Source of the DNA: Gammaproteobacteria bacterium
GTDB lineage: Bacteria > Pseudomonadota > Gammaproteobacteria > Ga0077536
Reading direction: 5' to 3'
DNA: 64,000 bases
Assembly (NCBI GenBank): GCA_016209015.1
Contig: JACQWY010000021.1
Coordinates: forward strand, 124,001-188,000
The translations under genes and the position numbers were made by a program. Of the stretch, positions 8,279 to 19,933 are shown in pieces (positions within the stretch are counted from its first letter, which is position 1; the number at the start of each line of letters is the position of its first letter). The notes under the pieces were generated by a model. The model did no database searches. It was not told where the DNA came from and saw only the letters and a program-made list of their open reading frames with translations.

Positions 8279-10414
8279 ATGACCGACACAGGACTGACAG
8301 TGCGACGGTTCAGGACGAGACACGCGGCGCTCCAGCGCGCCTCCCGCGTCGCCGTGCTCGCCGGGCTCGCGCTGCTGCAGGGAGGCTGCCTGCGCGACCC
8401 GCCGATCCTGAATCCCGAGACCTCGGCCCGCGTCAGCGCGATCGACCTCGAGACCCCGCCCGCGAGTCCCGCGCCGCCGCCCGCCGCGGCTCCCGAAGTG
8501 CCGAAGGACGCGACGGCCGCCGCACCGCTCGAGCCGCCGGCGCTCGTGGAGACGAAACCGCCCGTCACGCTCCCCGAAGCGAAAGTCGCGCCCGGTCCGG
8601 AGCGCGTCGAGCTCGCGCTGCCGGACGTGCGCCAGGCCGCGCTCCACAACAATCTCGACATCGAGGTCGAGCAGGTCCGCCCGGCGATCGCGCGCGAGAC
8701 GACGAAGGAAGCGGAGGCGCGCTTCGAACCGAGCGGCTTCGCGCGCTACACGCATTCCCGCCTCGACGTGCCGCTGGTCGGCAACGCGCGCGCCCCGGAC
8801 CGCACGCTCACCGACGATGCCGAGCTCGGCATCTCGCTGCCGCTGCAGACCGGCGGTACGGCGCAGATCAGCCTGCCGATCACGCGCACCGATCTGCGCA
8901 CGCCGGGCTTCGACGACATCTACGACACCGGCGCCGCGTTCTCGATCACCCAGCCGCTGCTGCGCAATGCGGGCTTCACCGCGAACGAGGCGCCGATCAC
9001 CATCGCGCGGCTCTCGGAGCGCCAGCAGGATTCGCGCACGAAGCTCGCCATACTCAACGTCCTCGCGAACGCCGAGCGCACGTACTGGAATCTCTACGCC
9101 GCGGCGCGCAGCGTCGCCGTGCGCCTCGAACAGTACGAGCGCGCCCAGCTCCAGGAACGCCAGGCCATTCGTCTCGCGCAGGAAGGCGTTCTGCCGGCCA
9201 TCGAAGTCACGCGTGCCCGCGCGGGCGTGGCGCGGCGCGTCGAGGACATCATCACGGCCGAGAACCTGCGGCGTCAGACCGAGCGCGAGCTGAAGCGCGT
9301 GATGAACCGCCCGCAGCTCCCGGTGGGCTCGACGACCGCGCTGATCGCGACGAGCCCGCCCGATCCGCGGGAGCTCGTGCTCGACGGCAGGCGTGCGCTC
9401 GACACGGCCTACACGAACCGCATGGAGCTGCTCGATCTCGAGCTGCAGATGGCGATCGACTCGCTCGCCGTCGACGTCGCGAAGAACCAGAAGCTGCCCG
9501 CGCTCGCCTTCGACTACAGCTTCAAGTACCTCGGCGCGGCGACGCGCTTCGGCCGCGCGTTCGATCAGATCGGCGACACGCGGCACCACGATCAGACGGT
9601 CGGTCTCTCGCTCGAAGTCCCGTTCGGCAACAAGGCGCGCGAAGCGAACTTCAGCCGCGCCGTGCTCCAGCGCGTGCTCACCGAGACGACGAACGCCCAG
9701 CAGCGCCAGTTCATCGAGCGCCAGGTGCTCGACGCGATCGATCAGATCCACGAGTCCTGGCAGCGCATCCTCGCCGCGCGTGAGGAGACGCTGCTCGCGG
9801 CGACGAACTACCAGGCCGAACAACGTCAGTTCCTCGCCGGCGCGCGGACCAGCACGGACGTGCTGCAGGCCGCCGATTTCCTCGCCGAGGCGCAATTGCG
9901 CGAAGTGAGCGCGCTCGCGGCGTACGAAATCTCGAAGGTCGATCTCGCATTCGTGACGGGCACGCTGCTCGGCACGGGCAAGGTCGAGCTCACGCCCTAC
10001 GGCAGCCGCAAGCCGGCCGCCGCCGCGCCGACCGCCGCGGCCGATCAGCAGCGCGTGGACGACAAGCTGAAGGCGCTCGGCGTCGCGGCACCGGCGGCGG
10101 CTCCGCCGGCCATTGCCGCTCAGTCCGGGCCGGCGAAGGAAGAGCAGGAAGAGCCCGCCGCGCCCGCGAGCCCGGAGGCCGCGACGACGCTCGGGCCGAC
10201 CGGTGAGACCGATACGCTGTGGACGCTCGCGCGCACGGCGCCGCGGCCGGACGGGCACACGAGCGTCACGGCCATGATGCGCGCGCTCGTGCATGCGAAT
10301 CCGACGGCCTTCGTCGACGGCAATCCCGAGAAGCTGCGTCGCGGCGTCACGCTCAAACTGCCGTCACCCGCCGATTTCGAAACCGCCACCGACACCACGC
10401 CGAAGACCGACTGA
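8279..10414 (+). CDS. TolC-family outer-membrane channel with FimV/LysM-like C-terminal domain
   Basis: A 711-residue protein. The N-terminus has a signal segment (VAVLAGLALLQGGC) ending at Cys37; the lipobox is imperfect because Gln occupies -3, so lipidation is possible but unsure. A Pro/Ala-rich linker runs to about residue 110, then the TolC/outer-membrane efflux repeats follow (DVRQAALHNNLDIEVEQ; FSITQPLLRNAG; RQAIRLAQEGVLPAIEVTRAR). After an Ala/Pro linker, the last 70 residues (GETDTLWTLAR, ALVHANPTAFVDGNPEKLRR, GVTLKLPS) resemble the N-terminal LysM-like domain of FimV, which binds peptidoglycan. This suggests a channel fixed to the cell wall. It likely completes the tripartite exporter encoded just upstream. 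The tail is unusual for the family. Confidence 0.88.
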   Translation: MTDTGLTVRRFRTRHAALQRASRVAVLAGLALLQGGCLRDPPILNPETSARVSAIDLETPPASPAPPPAAAPEVPKDATAAAPLEPPALVETKPPVTLPEAKVAPGPERVELALPDVRQAALHNNLDIEVEQVRPAIARETTKEAEARFEPSGFARYTHSRLDVPLVGNARAPDRTLTDDAELGISLPLQTGGTAQISLPITRTDLRTPGFDDIYDTGAAFSITQPLLRNAGFTANEAPITIARLSERQQDSRTKLAILNVLANAERTYWNLYAAARSVAVRLEQYERAQLQERQAIRLAQEGVLPAIEVTRARAGVARRVEDIITAENLRRQTERELKRVMNRPQLPVGSTTALIATSPPDPRELVLDGRRALDTAYTNRMELLDLELQMAIDSLAVDVAKNQKLPALAFDYSFKYLGAATRFGRAFDQIGDTRHHDQTVGLSLEVPFGNKAREANFSRAVLQRVLTETTNAQQRQFIERQVLDAIDQIHESWQRILAAREETLLAATNYQAEQRQFLAGARTSTDVLQAADFLAEAQLREVSALAAYEISKVDLAFVTGTLLGTGKVELTPYGSRKPAAAAPTAAADQQRVDDKLKALGVAAPAAAPPAIAAQSGPAKEEQEEPAAPASPEAATTLGPTGETDTLWTLARTAPRPDGHTSVTAMMRALVHANPTAFVDGNPEKLRRGVTLKLPSPADFETATDTTPKTD

Positions 10415-10496
10415 CGCCGGCGCGGCGCTGCCGGATGGCCCGCAGGCGCCGATCGTCACTGCACGGCTGCGAGTGACCAGCACGGCGCTGGAAGAA

Positions 10497-10531
10497 GAGA
10501 GCCTCTTACTCAGCTGGTGCAAGAGGCTCTC
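10497..10531. terminator. Hairpin downstream of the export operon
   Basis: Perfect 11-base arms GAGAGCCTCTT (10497-10507) and AAGAGGCTCTC (10521-10531) enclose a 13-base loop, 82 bases after the TolC-like stop. It could end transcription of the export operon, but no T-run follows, so a processing or RNA-stability role is equally possible. Confidence 0.45.
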
Positions 10532-10867
10532 CGCAGTACCTCGTTGCACCCGGCCCGTTGTCGTTCAGGGACCCCGTCCCGAGTGCGTGCTCACCTTACG
10601 GGCCGTGCATGACATCGGCCTGAACGTTTCTTGAAGAAATGAAGTAACGGTCGAGCGCTCCGGTAAATATTTTCCAGCCGTGCTTTGCAAACTTCTGCTA
10701 CGCGTGACGAAAGCGCCAAATCTTGCAACGCGGCGGCCACAAAGCACGTCTAGATTGACCACGTAGCCTCGCTACGACTTTCCGCACCATCCTGCGGAAC
10801 GATGCCCTGCCGGCTTCGGCGGTGACATGGCAAAGGCTCTCTGCAGTACCGGTCCACGCGGCCGGTT

Positions 10868-10892
10868 GCGGCGGTTGTTCAGGAACCGCCGC
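10868..10892. promoter_or_regulatory. Strong GC hairpin upstream of a 63-aa gene
   Basis: Arms GCGGCGGTT (10868-10876) and AACCGCCGC (10884-10892) pair perfectly around a seven-base loop, 73 bases before the ATG at 10966. It could be part of a structured leader or an independent terminator. There is no T-run. Confidence 0.4.
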
Positions 10893-10965
10893 ATCCGGTC
10901 GCGCGAACTCATCGCGGAGGTGCCGACTGGATTGACGGACGACGGGACGAACAGGAAGGACGAAC

Positions 10966-11157
10966 ATGAGTTTCGAGCATTTCAAGGACGCCATCGAACG
11001 GGCCCGCGCCCTCGCCCGCGCGGAAGGCCAGCGTATCGCCGTGCGCAAGGTTCACGGCCGCTGGGTCGTCGGCAGCGCGGAGCAGAGCTGCGAATTCGAG
11101 CCGGTGGGCGCGGTGGGCTGCTGGAGCGAGGAAGAGAGCCTCGAGGCGTGGATCTGA
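10966..11157 (+). CDS. Small hypothetical protein (63 aa)
   Basis: The ATG is preceded by an AGGAAGGA Shine-Dalgarno sequence at good spacing, and the codon use fits the neighbourhood, so this is probably a real gene. The product starts MSFEHFKDAIERARALARAE, a likely helix, continues into a short basic/strand segment (RIAVRKVHGRWVVGSA) and has two cysteines. No signal peptide, membrane segment, double-glycine site or nitrile-hydratase-like leader can be seen, so it does not look like the missing substrate of the upstream exporter. No family was recognised. Confidence 0.6.
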   Translation: MSFEHFKDAIERARALARAEGQRIAVRKVHGRWVVGSAEQSCEFEPVGAVGCWSEEESLEAWI

Positions 11158-11210
11158 ACGCCTCCGCGTAATCGCACCCCGGCGCGTCGCCGCGCCACAG
11201 TCTCCCGCAT

Positions 11211-11816
11211 TCAAGTCTTCCCGGTCGACGAGGCCCGCCGCACGAGCGCCGCGCGGCACAGTCCGGCGAGCACGATCGGCACGAGCCAGCGTCCGCCGCT
11301 CTCCAGGAAGATCATCGTCATGAGCAGCAGGTCGGGCGGGTTCGCGATGCCGAACTGATCGCGGCTGCGCTCGAACGAGAGCTCGACGAGCCCCGCGAAC
11401 TGCACGCTCAACAGCGTCACCGCCAGCAGCGCCGCCAGCGCGAGCCCGAGCGCCGCGCTGATCGCGCGCTCGCGCCAGCTCGCGAAGGGCAGCGCGCACC
11501 AGGCCGCGACGAGGATCACGATCGGCACGGCTTGATGGGCGAGCCCGACGCGGAGCTCCAGTGTCTCGCCGCGATGGATCGCGACGCGCTCCGTGAACGC
11601 GATGCTCTCCCGCAGCGTGAAGCGCCCGAGGATCTGGGCATCGCGCGCGGGCCCGGCAAAGCCGAGCCGGGCGTCGCAGCCGGGCAGCAGCGCTTCGAGC
11701 AGGGTACCGGCGATCGGCAGCAGCGGCCCGACGAGCGGCCGCGCGAGCCAGCTTGCTGCCGCCGAGGCGAGCAGCCAGACCGCGAACAGCCGCAACAGGA
11801 CGTTACGCCAGGACAT
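11211..11816 (-). CDS. Exosortase H-associated membrane protein
   Basis: A 201-residue membrane protein with an N-terminal helix (LLRLFAVWLLASAAASWLA), a central periplasmic segment and two to three more helices (IVILVAAWCALPFA; ALGLALAALLAVTLLSVQFA). The start MSWRNVLLRL lies 14 bases inside the end of the exosortase gene, so translation should be coupled. Proteins of this size and layout are regularly encoded beside exosortase H. Its biochemical role is not established. It is the last gene of a three-gene minus-strand operon and converges on the 63-aa gene. Confidence 0.75.
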   Translation of the reverse strand: MSWRNVLLRLFAVWLLASAAASWLARPLVGPLLPIAGTLLEALLPGCDARLGFAGPARDAQILGRFTLRESIAFTERVAIHRGETLELRVGLAHQAVPIVILVAAWCALPFASWRERAISAALGLALAALLAVTLLSVQFAGLVELSFERSRDQFGIANPPDLLLMTMIFLESGGRWLVPIVLAGLCRAALVRRASSTGKT

Positions 11817-12303
11817 CGGGCGTGCCGCGCCGACGCGCCCACACGTCGAAGAACGCGAGCGCCGCAACGACGAACAGCCCCGGAACGTAGAGCGTGTGCG
11901 CGGCTTCGAACCATGCCGGCCGGCGCGCGGCGATGAAGTACAGCGCGACGACGCGCGCGAGGTTCAGGACATACACGAATGCCGTTGCCCCACCCAGTGC
12001 CGCACAGCGGCGCCGCCACGTCGCGGGATAGGCGAGCACCGCGGCATAGAGCATGAAGAGCACGCCCGTGCCGTCGCAGCCGCGCACGATTTCGAGCACC
12101 ACCCCCGGCGAGCGCAATGCATTCAGCTCCGCGTTCACGAGCGCGCCCGGTGCAAGCAGGCGGACGAGCGCGGCACCCGGCGCGACGATCGCATGGTGGT
12201 ATGCCGCGAGGAGCCAGCCGTCGGGGACGAGGAAATAGAGTCCCATGAGGAGCGCGTAGCCGAGCGCGAGCTGCGCGAAAAAGCGCTGCACCGCGCGCGT
12301 CAT
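11803..12303 (-). CDS. xrtH: Exosortase H, transpeptidase-like protein sorting enzyme
   Basis: A 166-residue integral membrane protein with five to six helices. The exosortase catalytic triad is recognisable: Cys in VRGCDGTGVLFMLY, Arg in VYVLNLARVVALYF and His in FEAAHTLYVPGLFV. Exosortases cut C-terminal sorting tails and pass the protein to an acceptor at the cell surface. The small size and partner gene indicate the XrtH type. The ATG at 12303 overlaps the stop of the sedolisin gene as ATGA, tying the enzyme to that likely substrate. Confidence 0.86.
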   Translation of the reverse strand: MTRAVQRFFAQLALGYALLMGLYFLVPDGWLLAAYHHAIVAPGAALVRLLAPGALVNAELNALRSPGVVLEIVRGCDGTGVLFMLYAAVLAYPATWRRRCAALGGATAFVYVLNLARVVALYFIAARRPAWFEAAHTLYVPGLFVVAALAFFDVWARRRGTPDVLA

Positions 12304-14309
12304 GCGCGCAATCGCCGCATCGCCCGCCAGCCGAGCAGTCCGGCGAGGAGTGCCGTCGACCACGGCGGCAGCGGCACGCTCGCCGTCATGATGTCGACGA
12401 AGGCGGCGACCGTCGACGTGCTGCCCGCATTGTCGAAGTCACCGGAATACGCCGCGCCGATCGTCACCGTGCCGCTCGCGGCGGCGAGCGTCGTCGCGAG
12501 CGTGGCGACGCCGTTCGCGACCGCGACGGGTGCGCCGAGCGCCGCGCCGTTCGCCGTGAATTGCACCGTGCCGCCGGGCGCGTTGCCGGTGATGCTGGCA
12601 GTGAGCGTCACCGTCGTCCCCGGCTGGATCAGCGCCGGCACGACACTCACGCTCACGCTGCTCCGCGTGAACAGCGCGGTCGCCGCGACGTCGAAGCTGC
12701 CGAAGCCACTCGCGTAGTCCCAGCCCGGCGCGGCGGAGTAGACGCCGTTCGCGCCCGCGACGACGTCGCGGAACGCCGCGGCATGTTGTGCCCCGTACTT
12801 GTAGAGCCAGGCCGCCGGAAAGCCGAGACGTGCATCGTTCGCCGCCTGGATGCGCGCCCAAGCCGCCGTGAAGATCGGCGCGGCGAGGCTCGTGCCGCCG
12901 TACTGCGCACTCGCGCCGTTGACGATGATGAGCGCGCCCGAATTCGGGTCGGCATCGAATGCGACGTCCGGCAGCCCGCGCGTGGCGCCCGCCACGACCC
13001 CGTTCTGCCAGGACGGTCGCGGCTCGATGAGGCTCGGGCTGCCGCCGCTGCCGCTCCACACGGTCTCGCCGCCGTAGTTGCCGGCGGCGTCGGTGGCGAG
13101 CGTCGTGCCGCCCACCGCGATCACATAGGGCGAGCTCGCCGGGTACGAGGCTCCGGCGGCCGTGCCGATCGGCGAGCCGCATTCGTTCGCGCCGTCGTCG
13201 CCGCTCGCGACGGCGAATGTCTGGCCCTGCGCGACCGCGGTCGCGAAGATCTGATCGTCGGCGGCGAGCGAGCCGTCGGCCTGGGCGTCGGTTTCGCAGA
13301 TCCCGAGCGAGACGTTGATGACCGCCGCGACGCCGTCCGTCACCGCCCGATTCAGCGCCTGCGTGATATTCGAGTCGAGCAGCGAGCGCGCAGTGTAGAA
13401 CAGCATCTCGGCGAGCGTGCCGCCGGCCATGGCCTGGATCGTCTGGCTGTCGAGATCCCATTCCGCCGTGCCGCTCGTGTCGAAGCCCGCCCGGCCCACC
13501 GTGACGACGGTCGGCGTCAGCGCGGGCAGGCCGTTCGCGGTCTGGAACTGGTGCAGGTCCGCGATCGCCTGCGTCATGCTGCCCGCGGTGATGATGCCGA
13601 CTCGCACGGTCGAGGCCGCGGGCAACGACGCCGCGCCGTAGGCGAGCGGGAACTTCGTCGGATTGAGGCCGTGCACGCTGCCCGTGAGCTGCGGGCGCGC
13701 CGCCGGCACGAGCAGCGGGCGCATCTCGTTCAGCGTCTGCAGGCCGAGCACCGCGAGCACCGTGCCCGCGATCTCCGCCGGCACCTGCGCGTCGCCGACG
13801 TTCACGTGACCGCGCCGGCCGCGCAGATCGAAACGGCGCAGGCGCGTATTGAAAGCCTGCTGCACGGCAGCCGCCGGGCCGCGCGCAGTGACGAGCAGGC
13901 GGTTCGGCGCGAGCTCGATCTGCGTGAACCCGGCGCGGCGCAGGTGGGCGACGACGGCGTCCGCCTCGCGTGCCGTGGGCGCGTGATCGGCCAGCACCTG
14001 CCCGGGTCCGAGCCAGCGCCGGTACTCCGGACCTCCCGGCGTGTGCTGACGGCGGATCCGTTCGTCGAGGAGGGCGCGATTGCGGAGCTGCAGCGCGACC
14101 GTGACGTCGACCGGCTCCTCGTCCGGCACTGCGCCCAGCAGCCGGGCCTCGCGTGGCGCCTGGGCGTGGGTGCGCGTCGGCCGCCAGTCGGCTCCGGCGC
14201 CGGGTGCGGCGATGAGGCCCGCACCGAGACAGAGTGCGGCCGTGAGGATCCGGCGCGCCCGTGCCGCCGTGCACCCGCGCCCGCCCTTTGACGTTGAATG
14301 TCGCGACAT
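12300..14309 (-). CDS. Sedolisin (S53) protease with exosortase sorting tail
   Basis: About 669 residues from the ATG at 14309 (an in-frame ATG at 14333 is possible). Order: signal segment (RRILTAALCLGAGLIAAPGAGA), pro-kumamolisin activation domain (about 50-195), S53 catalytic domain with Glu283/Asp287 (GTAEWDLDSQ), oxyanion Asp371 (ASGDDGA), Ser474 (YGGTSLAAP) and a calcium-site end (FRDVVAG, PGWDYASGFGS), then one Ig-like repeat (IQPGTTVTLTASITG). The tail is VPLPPW, a hydrophobic helix and RRLRA, the three-part plan of exosortase substrates. All catalytic residues are present. It should be a secreted acid-type serine protease, first held and then released or anchored by XrtH. The pairing is inferred from adjacency and the tail. 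Confidence 0.9.
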   Translation of the reverse strand: MSRHSTSKGGRGCTAARARRILTAALCLGAGLIAAPGAGADWRPTRTHAQAPREARLLGAVPDEEPVDVTVALQLRNRALLDERIRRQHTPGGPEYRRWLGPGQVLADHAPTAREADAVVAHLRRAGFTQIELAPNRLLVTARGPAAAVQQAFNTRLRRFDLRGRRGHVNVGDAQVPAEIAGTVLAVLGLQTLNEMRPLLVPAARPQLTGSVHGLNPTKFPLAYGAASLPAASTVRVGIITAGSMTQAIADLHQFQTANGLPALTPTVVTVGRAGFDTSGTAEWDLDSQTIQAMAGGTLAEMLFYTARSLLDSNITQALNRAVTDGVAAVINVSLGICETDAQADGSLAADDQIFATAVAQGQTFAVASGDDGANECGSPIGTAAGASYPASSPYVIAVGGTTLATDAAGNYGGETVWSGSGGSPSLIEPRPSWQNGVVAGATRGLPDVAFDADPNSGALIIVNGASAQYGGTSLAAPIFTAAWARIQAANDARLGFPAAWLYKYGAQHAAAFRDVVAGANGVYSAAPGWDYASGFGSFDVAATALFTRSSVSVSVVPALIQPGTTVTLTASITGNAPGGTVQFTANGAALGAPVAVANGVATLATTLAAASGTVTIGAAYSGDFDNAGSTSTVAAFVDIMTASVPLPPWSTALLAGLLGWRAMRRLRA

Positions 14310-14435
14310 CCTGGAGCCCCCGATCCCGCGCACCCTGGGAGCCGTGCGCCGGTCGAGAGTACTGGAGCGCGGCGGAAATTTCGACGAATTCAGCGCCGGA
14401 CCGCGGCGCCGTGGGATTCTTTCACGGGTCCCGGC

Positions 14436-17602
<3,167 letters not shown>

Positions 17603-17606
<4 letters not shown>

Positions 17607-18208
17607 GGGCCGTCGCGCGCAGCGCGCTCGGCGATTGCGCCGGCGACGACCTGTTCGAGGTGAGCGAGATCGGCGTCCATCCACACGAGCGGCAGATCGA
17701 TGAAGCGCGCGGCCGCCTCGGCGGCGGCGGTGAAGTCCGTCGAGCAGGGCGTGCGCACCGCCGCGATGTACTTGTGCGAGCTGTGGAAGATCTCGCGGAC
17801 CACGGCGAGATTCGTGCCGAAGCAGGCCGTGATCATCGGCTCCCAGGTCAGTGCCCAATCCTCGAGCAGGAAGTACGCGCCGCGGCCGAGCTCCTCCATG
17901 AAGCGCTCGTAACCGAGCAGCATCACGATGCAGTTCTGGCCCGCAGTGCGAAAGGTGTGATGGGCGTTCAGCAGCTTGTCCATCGCCGGATGGCAGGCGC
18001 CGTACAGCACGATCGTCCGCTTCCCGGCGAGCGTTTCGGCGGTGAGCCCGCGATCGAGCTCGGCGTAGAGACGATCGAAGTAGTTGTGGAGCGCCGACTG
18101 CAGATAGTGCGTTTCGATCTGCCAGCCGTTCTTTGCGATCAACCAGTCGACTTCCTTGTGCAGGATCCCGCAGCCGATCAGCACGGTCTTGTGCGCCCCG
18201 CCGCTCAT
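17603..18208 (-). CDS. DUF1638 protein of corrinoid methyltransfer operon
   Basis: A 201-residue soluble protein ([20 protein letters not shown]). Features include [43 protein letters not shown] and [13 protein letters not shown], as in DUF1638 proteins. Several cysteines and histidines could bind metal. Members of this family are often found beside corrinoid-dependent methyltransferases, as here. No reaction is established. Both ends overlap neighbouring genes (ATGA with the methyltransferase, GTGA with the kinase), so it is a fixed part of the operon. Domain call is fairly sure; function is unknown. Confidence 0.82.
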
Positions 18209-19248
18209 GGCAGCCTCCCGTATTCCATGCCCGCCTCGACGAATGCGCGGATGCTCGCCTCGGGCAGCGCCATCGGCATCAGGCCCGTGCCGAGCAGGAA
18301 GTGCCCGCCCGGTTTGCCAATCTCGCACAGGCGATGCACTTCCGCACGCGTCTCCTGTGGCGTCCAGCGGATCATCTTGATGTCGTCGATGACGCCGCAG
18401 GCGAGCGCCGGCCGGTCGCAGCCGCGCGCCGCGATGTCGGCTTTCGCCGCGTACAGGTCCTCCAGCGGACTCAGATAGTGGAGCGTCACGCCGAGCTCGT
18501 CCATGACGGTCGGGATCACGTCGCCGAACGGCGTCATGCCGCAGTAGTAGACGATCCCCGTGCGATCGAGATCCAGGAGATCGCGTTTCATCCAGGGCAG
18601 CGCCCAGGCCTCGAAGCGCTTGCGGCCGACGAGGTAAGTCGAGCCGAACGGCGTCGAGTAGAGGAAGACGTTTGCGCCCGCGGCGGCATACGCGGCGAAC
18701 TGCCGGCGGAAGAACAGCGAGCACTTCGCGAGCAGATTGTCGCGCACGTCGACCGGGCCCATCATCAGGAGCTCGATCCATTTCTCCATGCCCATCAGGA
18801 TCGCGGGCAGGCTGTTCGAGGCGGTCAGGTAGGCGCAGATCGGGATCCGCCCGCCGACCTCCTCGCGCAGGATGCGCAGGCACTCGGCCTGTTCCGCCCA
18901 GGCCGGATGGGCCGTGAGGTCCGCGGGGACCTCGAGCCTAGCGACGTCGTCCCAGTCCTTGATGACGAAGTCCGCGACGTTCGGCGCGCCGTCGTCGGCG
19001 TAGAGGATCTCGCGGCAGCCGAGCAGCTCCGCCTCGCGGCCGACGTAGAACAGGCTCCACACATTGTCGTGGCCGTAGCGGCGTTGCATGGCGAGCTGGC
19101 CGGCGGCGACGTTCGCACCGCGGCTGTAGTACTCGCGCTGCGACATGCCGAGCTCGCGCGCGCCCTGGTCCAGCAGATTGCAGAACACCGGGACGCGGGG
19201 CGCGGGCGCGCCGGTCGCCGCGGCCGTGAGGATTTCGAGCGGCGTCAT
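18205..19248 (-). CDS. Uroporphyrinogen decarboxylase-like (MtaA/CmuA-type) methyltransferase
   Basis: A 347-residue TIM-barrel protein ([20 protein letters not shown]) of the UroD/MtaA/CmuA superfamily, which moves methyl groups between a substrate or thiol and a cobalamin protein. Seen motifs include [48 protein letters not shown] and [12 protein letters not shown] near the C-terminus. The His-x-Cys zinc site typical of MtaA reads YYCG (GIVYYCGMT), so the first ligand is replaced by Tyr and thiol activation may differ. It lies directly after the corrinoid protein (4-base overlap) and before DUF1638. It may demethylate the substrate rather than serve the second half-reaction. The substrate is unknown. 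Confidence 0.86.
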   Translation of the reverse strand: MTPLEILTAAATGAPAPRVPVFCNLLDQGARELGMSQREYYSRGANVAAGQLAMQRRYGHDNVWSLFYVGREAELLGCREILYADDGAPNVADFVIKDWDDVARLEVPADLTAHPAWAEQAECLRILREEVGGRIPICAYLTASNSLPAILMGMEKWIELLMMGPVDVRDNLLAKCSLFFRRQFAAYAAAGANVFLYSTPFGSTYLVGRKRFEAWALPWMKRDLLDLDRTGIVYYCGMTPFGDVIPTVMDELGVTLHYLSPLEDLYAAKADIAARGCDRPALACGVIDDIKMIRWTPQETRAEVHRLCEIGKPGGHFLLGTGLMPMALPEASIRAFVEAGMEYGRLP

Positions 19249-19922
19249 GGTTGATGCTCCGCCTTCGTCGACTTGATGAGATCCACGATCATGCGCCCGG
19301 CGGCGATGCCGTCGGCCGCCCACCCGTCGGCACCGACCTGCAGGTAGAGCTGATCGTCGAAGCGATACGGCGCGCCGCCGACGACGATCTTGACCCGGCC
19401 TTCGAGGCCGCGCTCGTGGAGCAGCTCGCGCACCCGCCGGCAGCCCTGCTCGCCCATCGCCGTGTGCACCATCATCGCGGACACGGCGATCACCTGCGCG
19501 TCGTGCGCGACCGCCTCGTCGACGAAGCGCTCGGCGGGCACGTTCACGCCGAGATCGGTCACCTCGACCATCAGCGCCTTCAGACAGCCCATCACGATGC
19601 GTTTGCCGAGGGAATGCAGATCGCCCTGCGCCGTGCCGATCACGACGCGGCCGATCACTTCCGGCGGATGCTGGAAGCGCTTGAGCATCTCGTCGGTGAC
19701 CTCCGCGGCGATCTGCGCGGTCATGAAATGCTGCGCGAGATTCTGATCGGGATTGCGCGTGATGCCGGCCATCATCTCCTCGACGGCCGGGATCACGACC
19801 TTGAAGACGACGTCCTCCGGGCTCAGGCCGCGGTCGAGCGCGCCGTTGACCACCTCGAACGCGGCGTCGCGGTCCGTCTCGAACACCGCTTCGTTATAGG
19901 CCTTGATGATGTCATCGAGCAT
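19245..19922 (-). CDS. Corrinoid (B12)-binding methyltransfer protein
   Basis: A 225-residue protein with a helical cap (residues 1-90) and a Rossmann cobalamin domain (91-225). The base-off B12 motif D-x-H-x-x-G is present at Asp101/His103/Gly106 (GTAQGDLHSLGKRIV), with VSAMM and VVGGAPYRF as the later S-x-L/GG-like loops. His103 should be the lower cobalt ligand. Such proteins shuttle a methyl group between two methyltransferases and are re-reduced by a RACo-type activator, encoded just upstream at 19934. The stop overlaps the methyltransferase start. Family assignment is firm. Confidence 0.94.
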   Translation of the reverse strand: MLDDIIKAYNEAVFETDRDAAFEVVNGALDRGLSPEDVVFKVVIPAVEEMMAGITRNPDQNLAQHFMTAQIAAEVTDEMLKRFQHPPEVIGRVVIGTAQGDLHSLGKRIVMGCLKALMVEVTDLGVNVPAERFVDEAVAHDAQVIAVSAMMVHTAMGEQGCRRVRELLHERGLEGRVKIVVGGAPYRFDDQLYLQVGADGWAADGIAAGRMIVDLIKSTKAEHQP

Positions 19923-19933
19923 TGGTCCGCTCC

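Larger units (their letters stand above)
10415..10965. other. 551-base gap with hairpins and a degenerate direct repeat
   Basis: No convincing gene was found here. A diverged direct repeat is present: AGGCTCTCCGCAGTACC at 10524-10540 and AGGCTCTCTGCAGTACC at 10834-10850, with further similarity downstream (CGGCC..GTTG....GTTCAGG). The first copy overlaps a hairpin (10497-10531) and the second is followed by a stronger hairpin (10868-10892). The gap could hold a small RNA or a long 5' leader of the 63-aa gene at 10966, or be a decayed mobile repeat. Confidence 0.5.

Noticed and set aside
10966-11157. 63-aa protein considered as the RiPP precursor of the NHLM exporter
   Set aside because: No double-glycine site, no nitrile-hydratase-like leader and no Cys/Ser/Thr-rich core; it is also separated from the exporter by a gap with hairpins.
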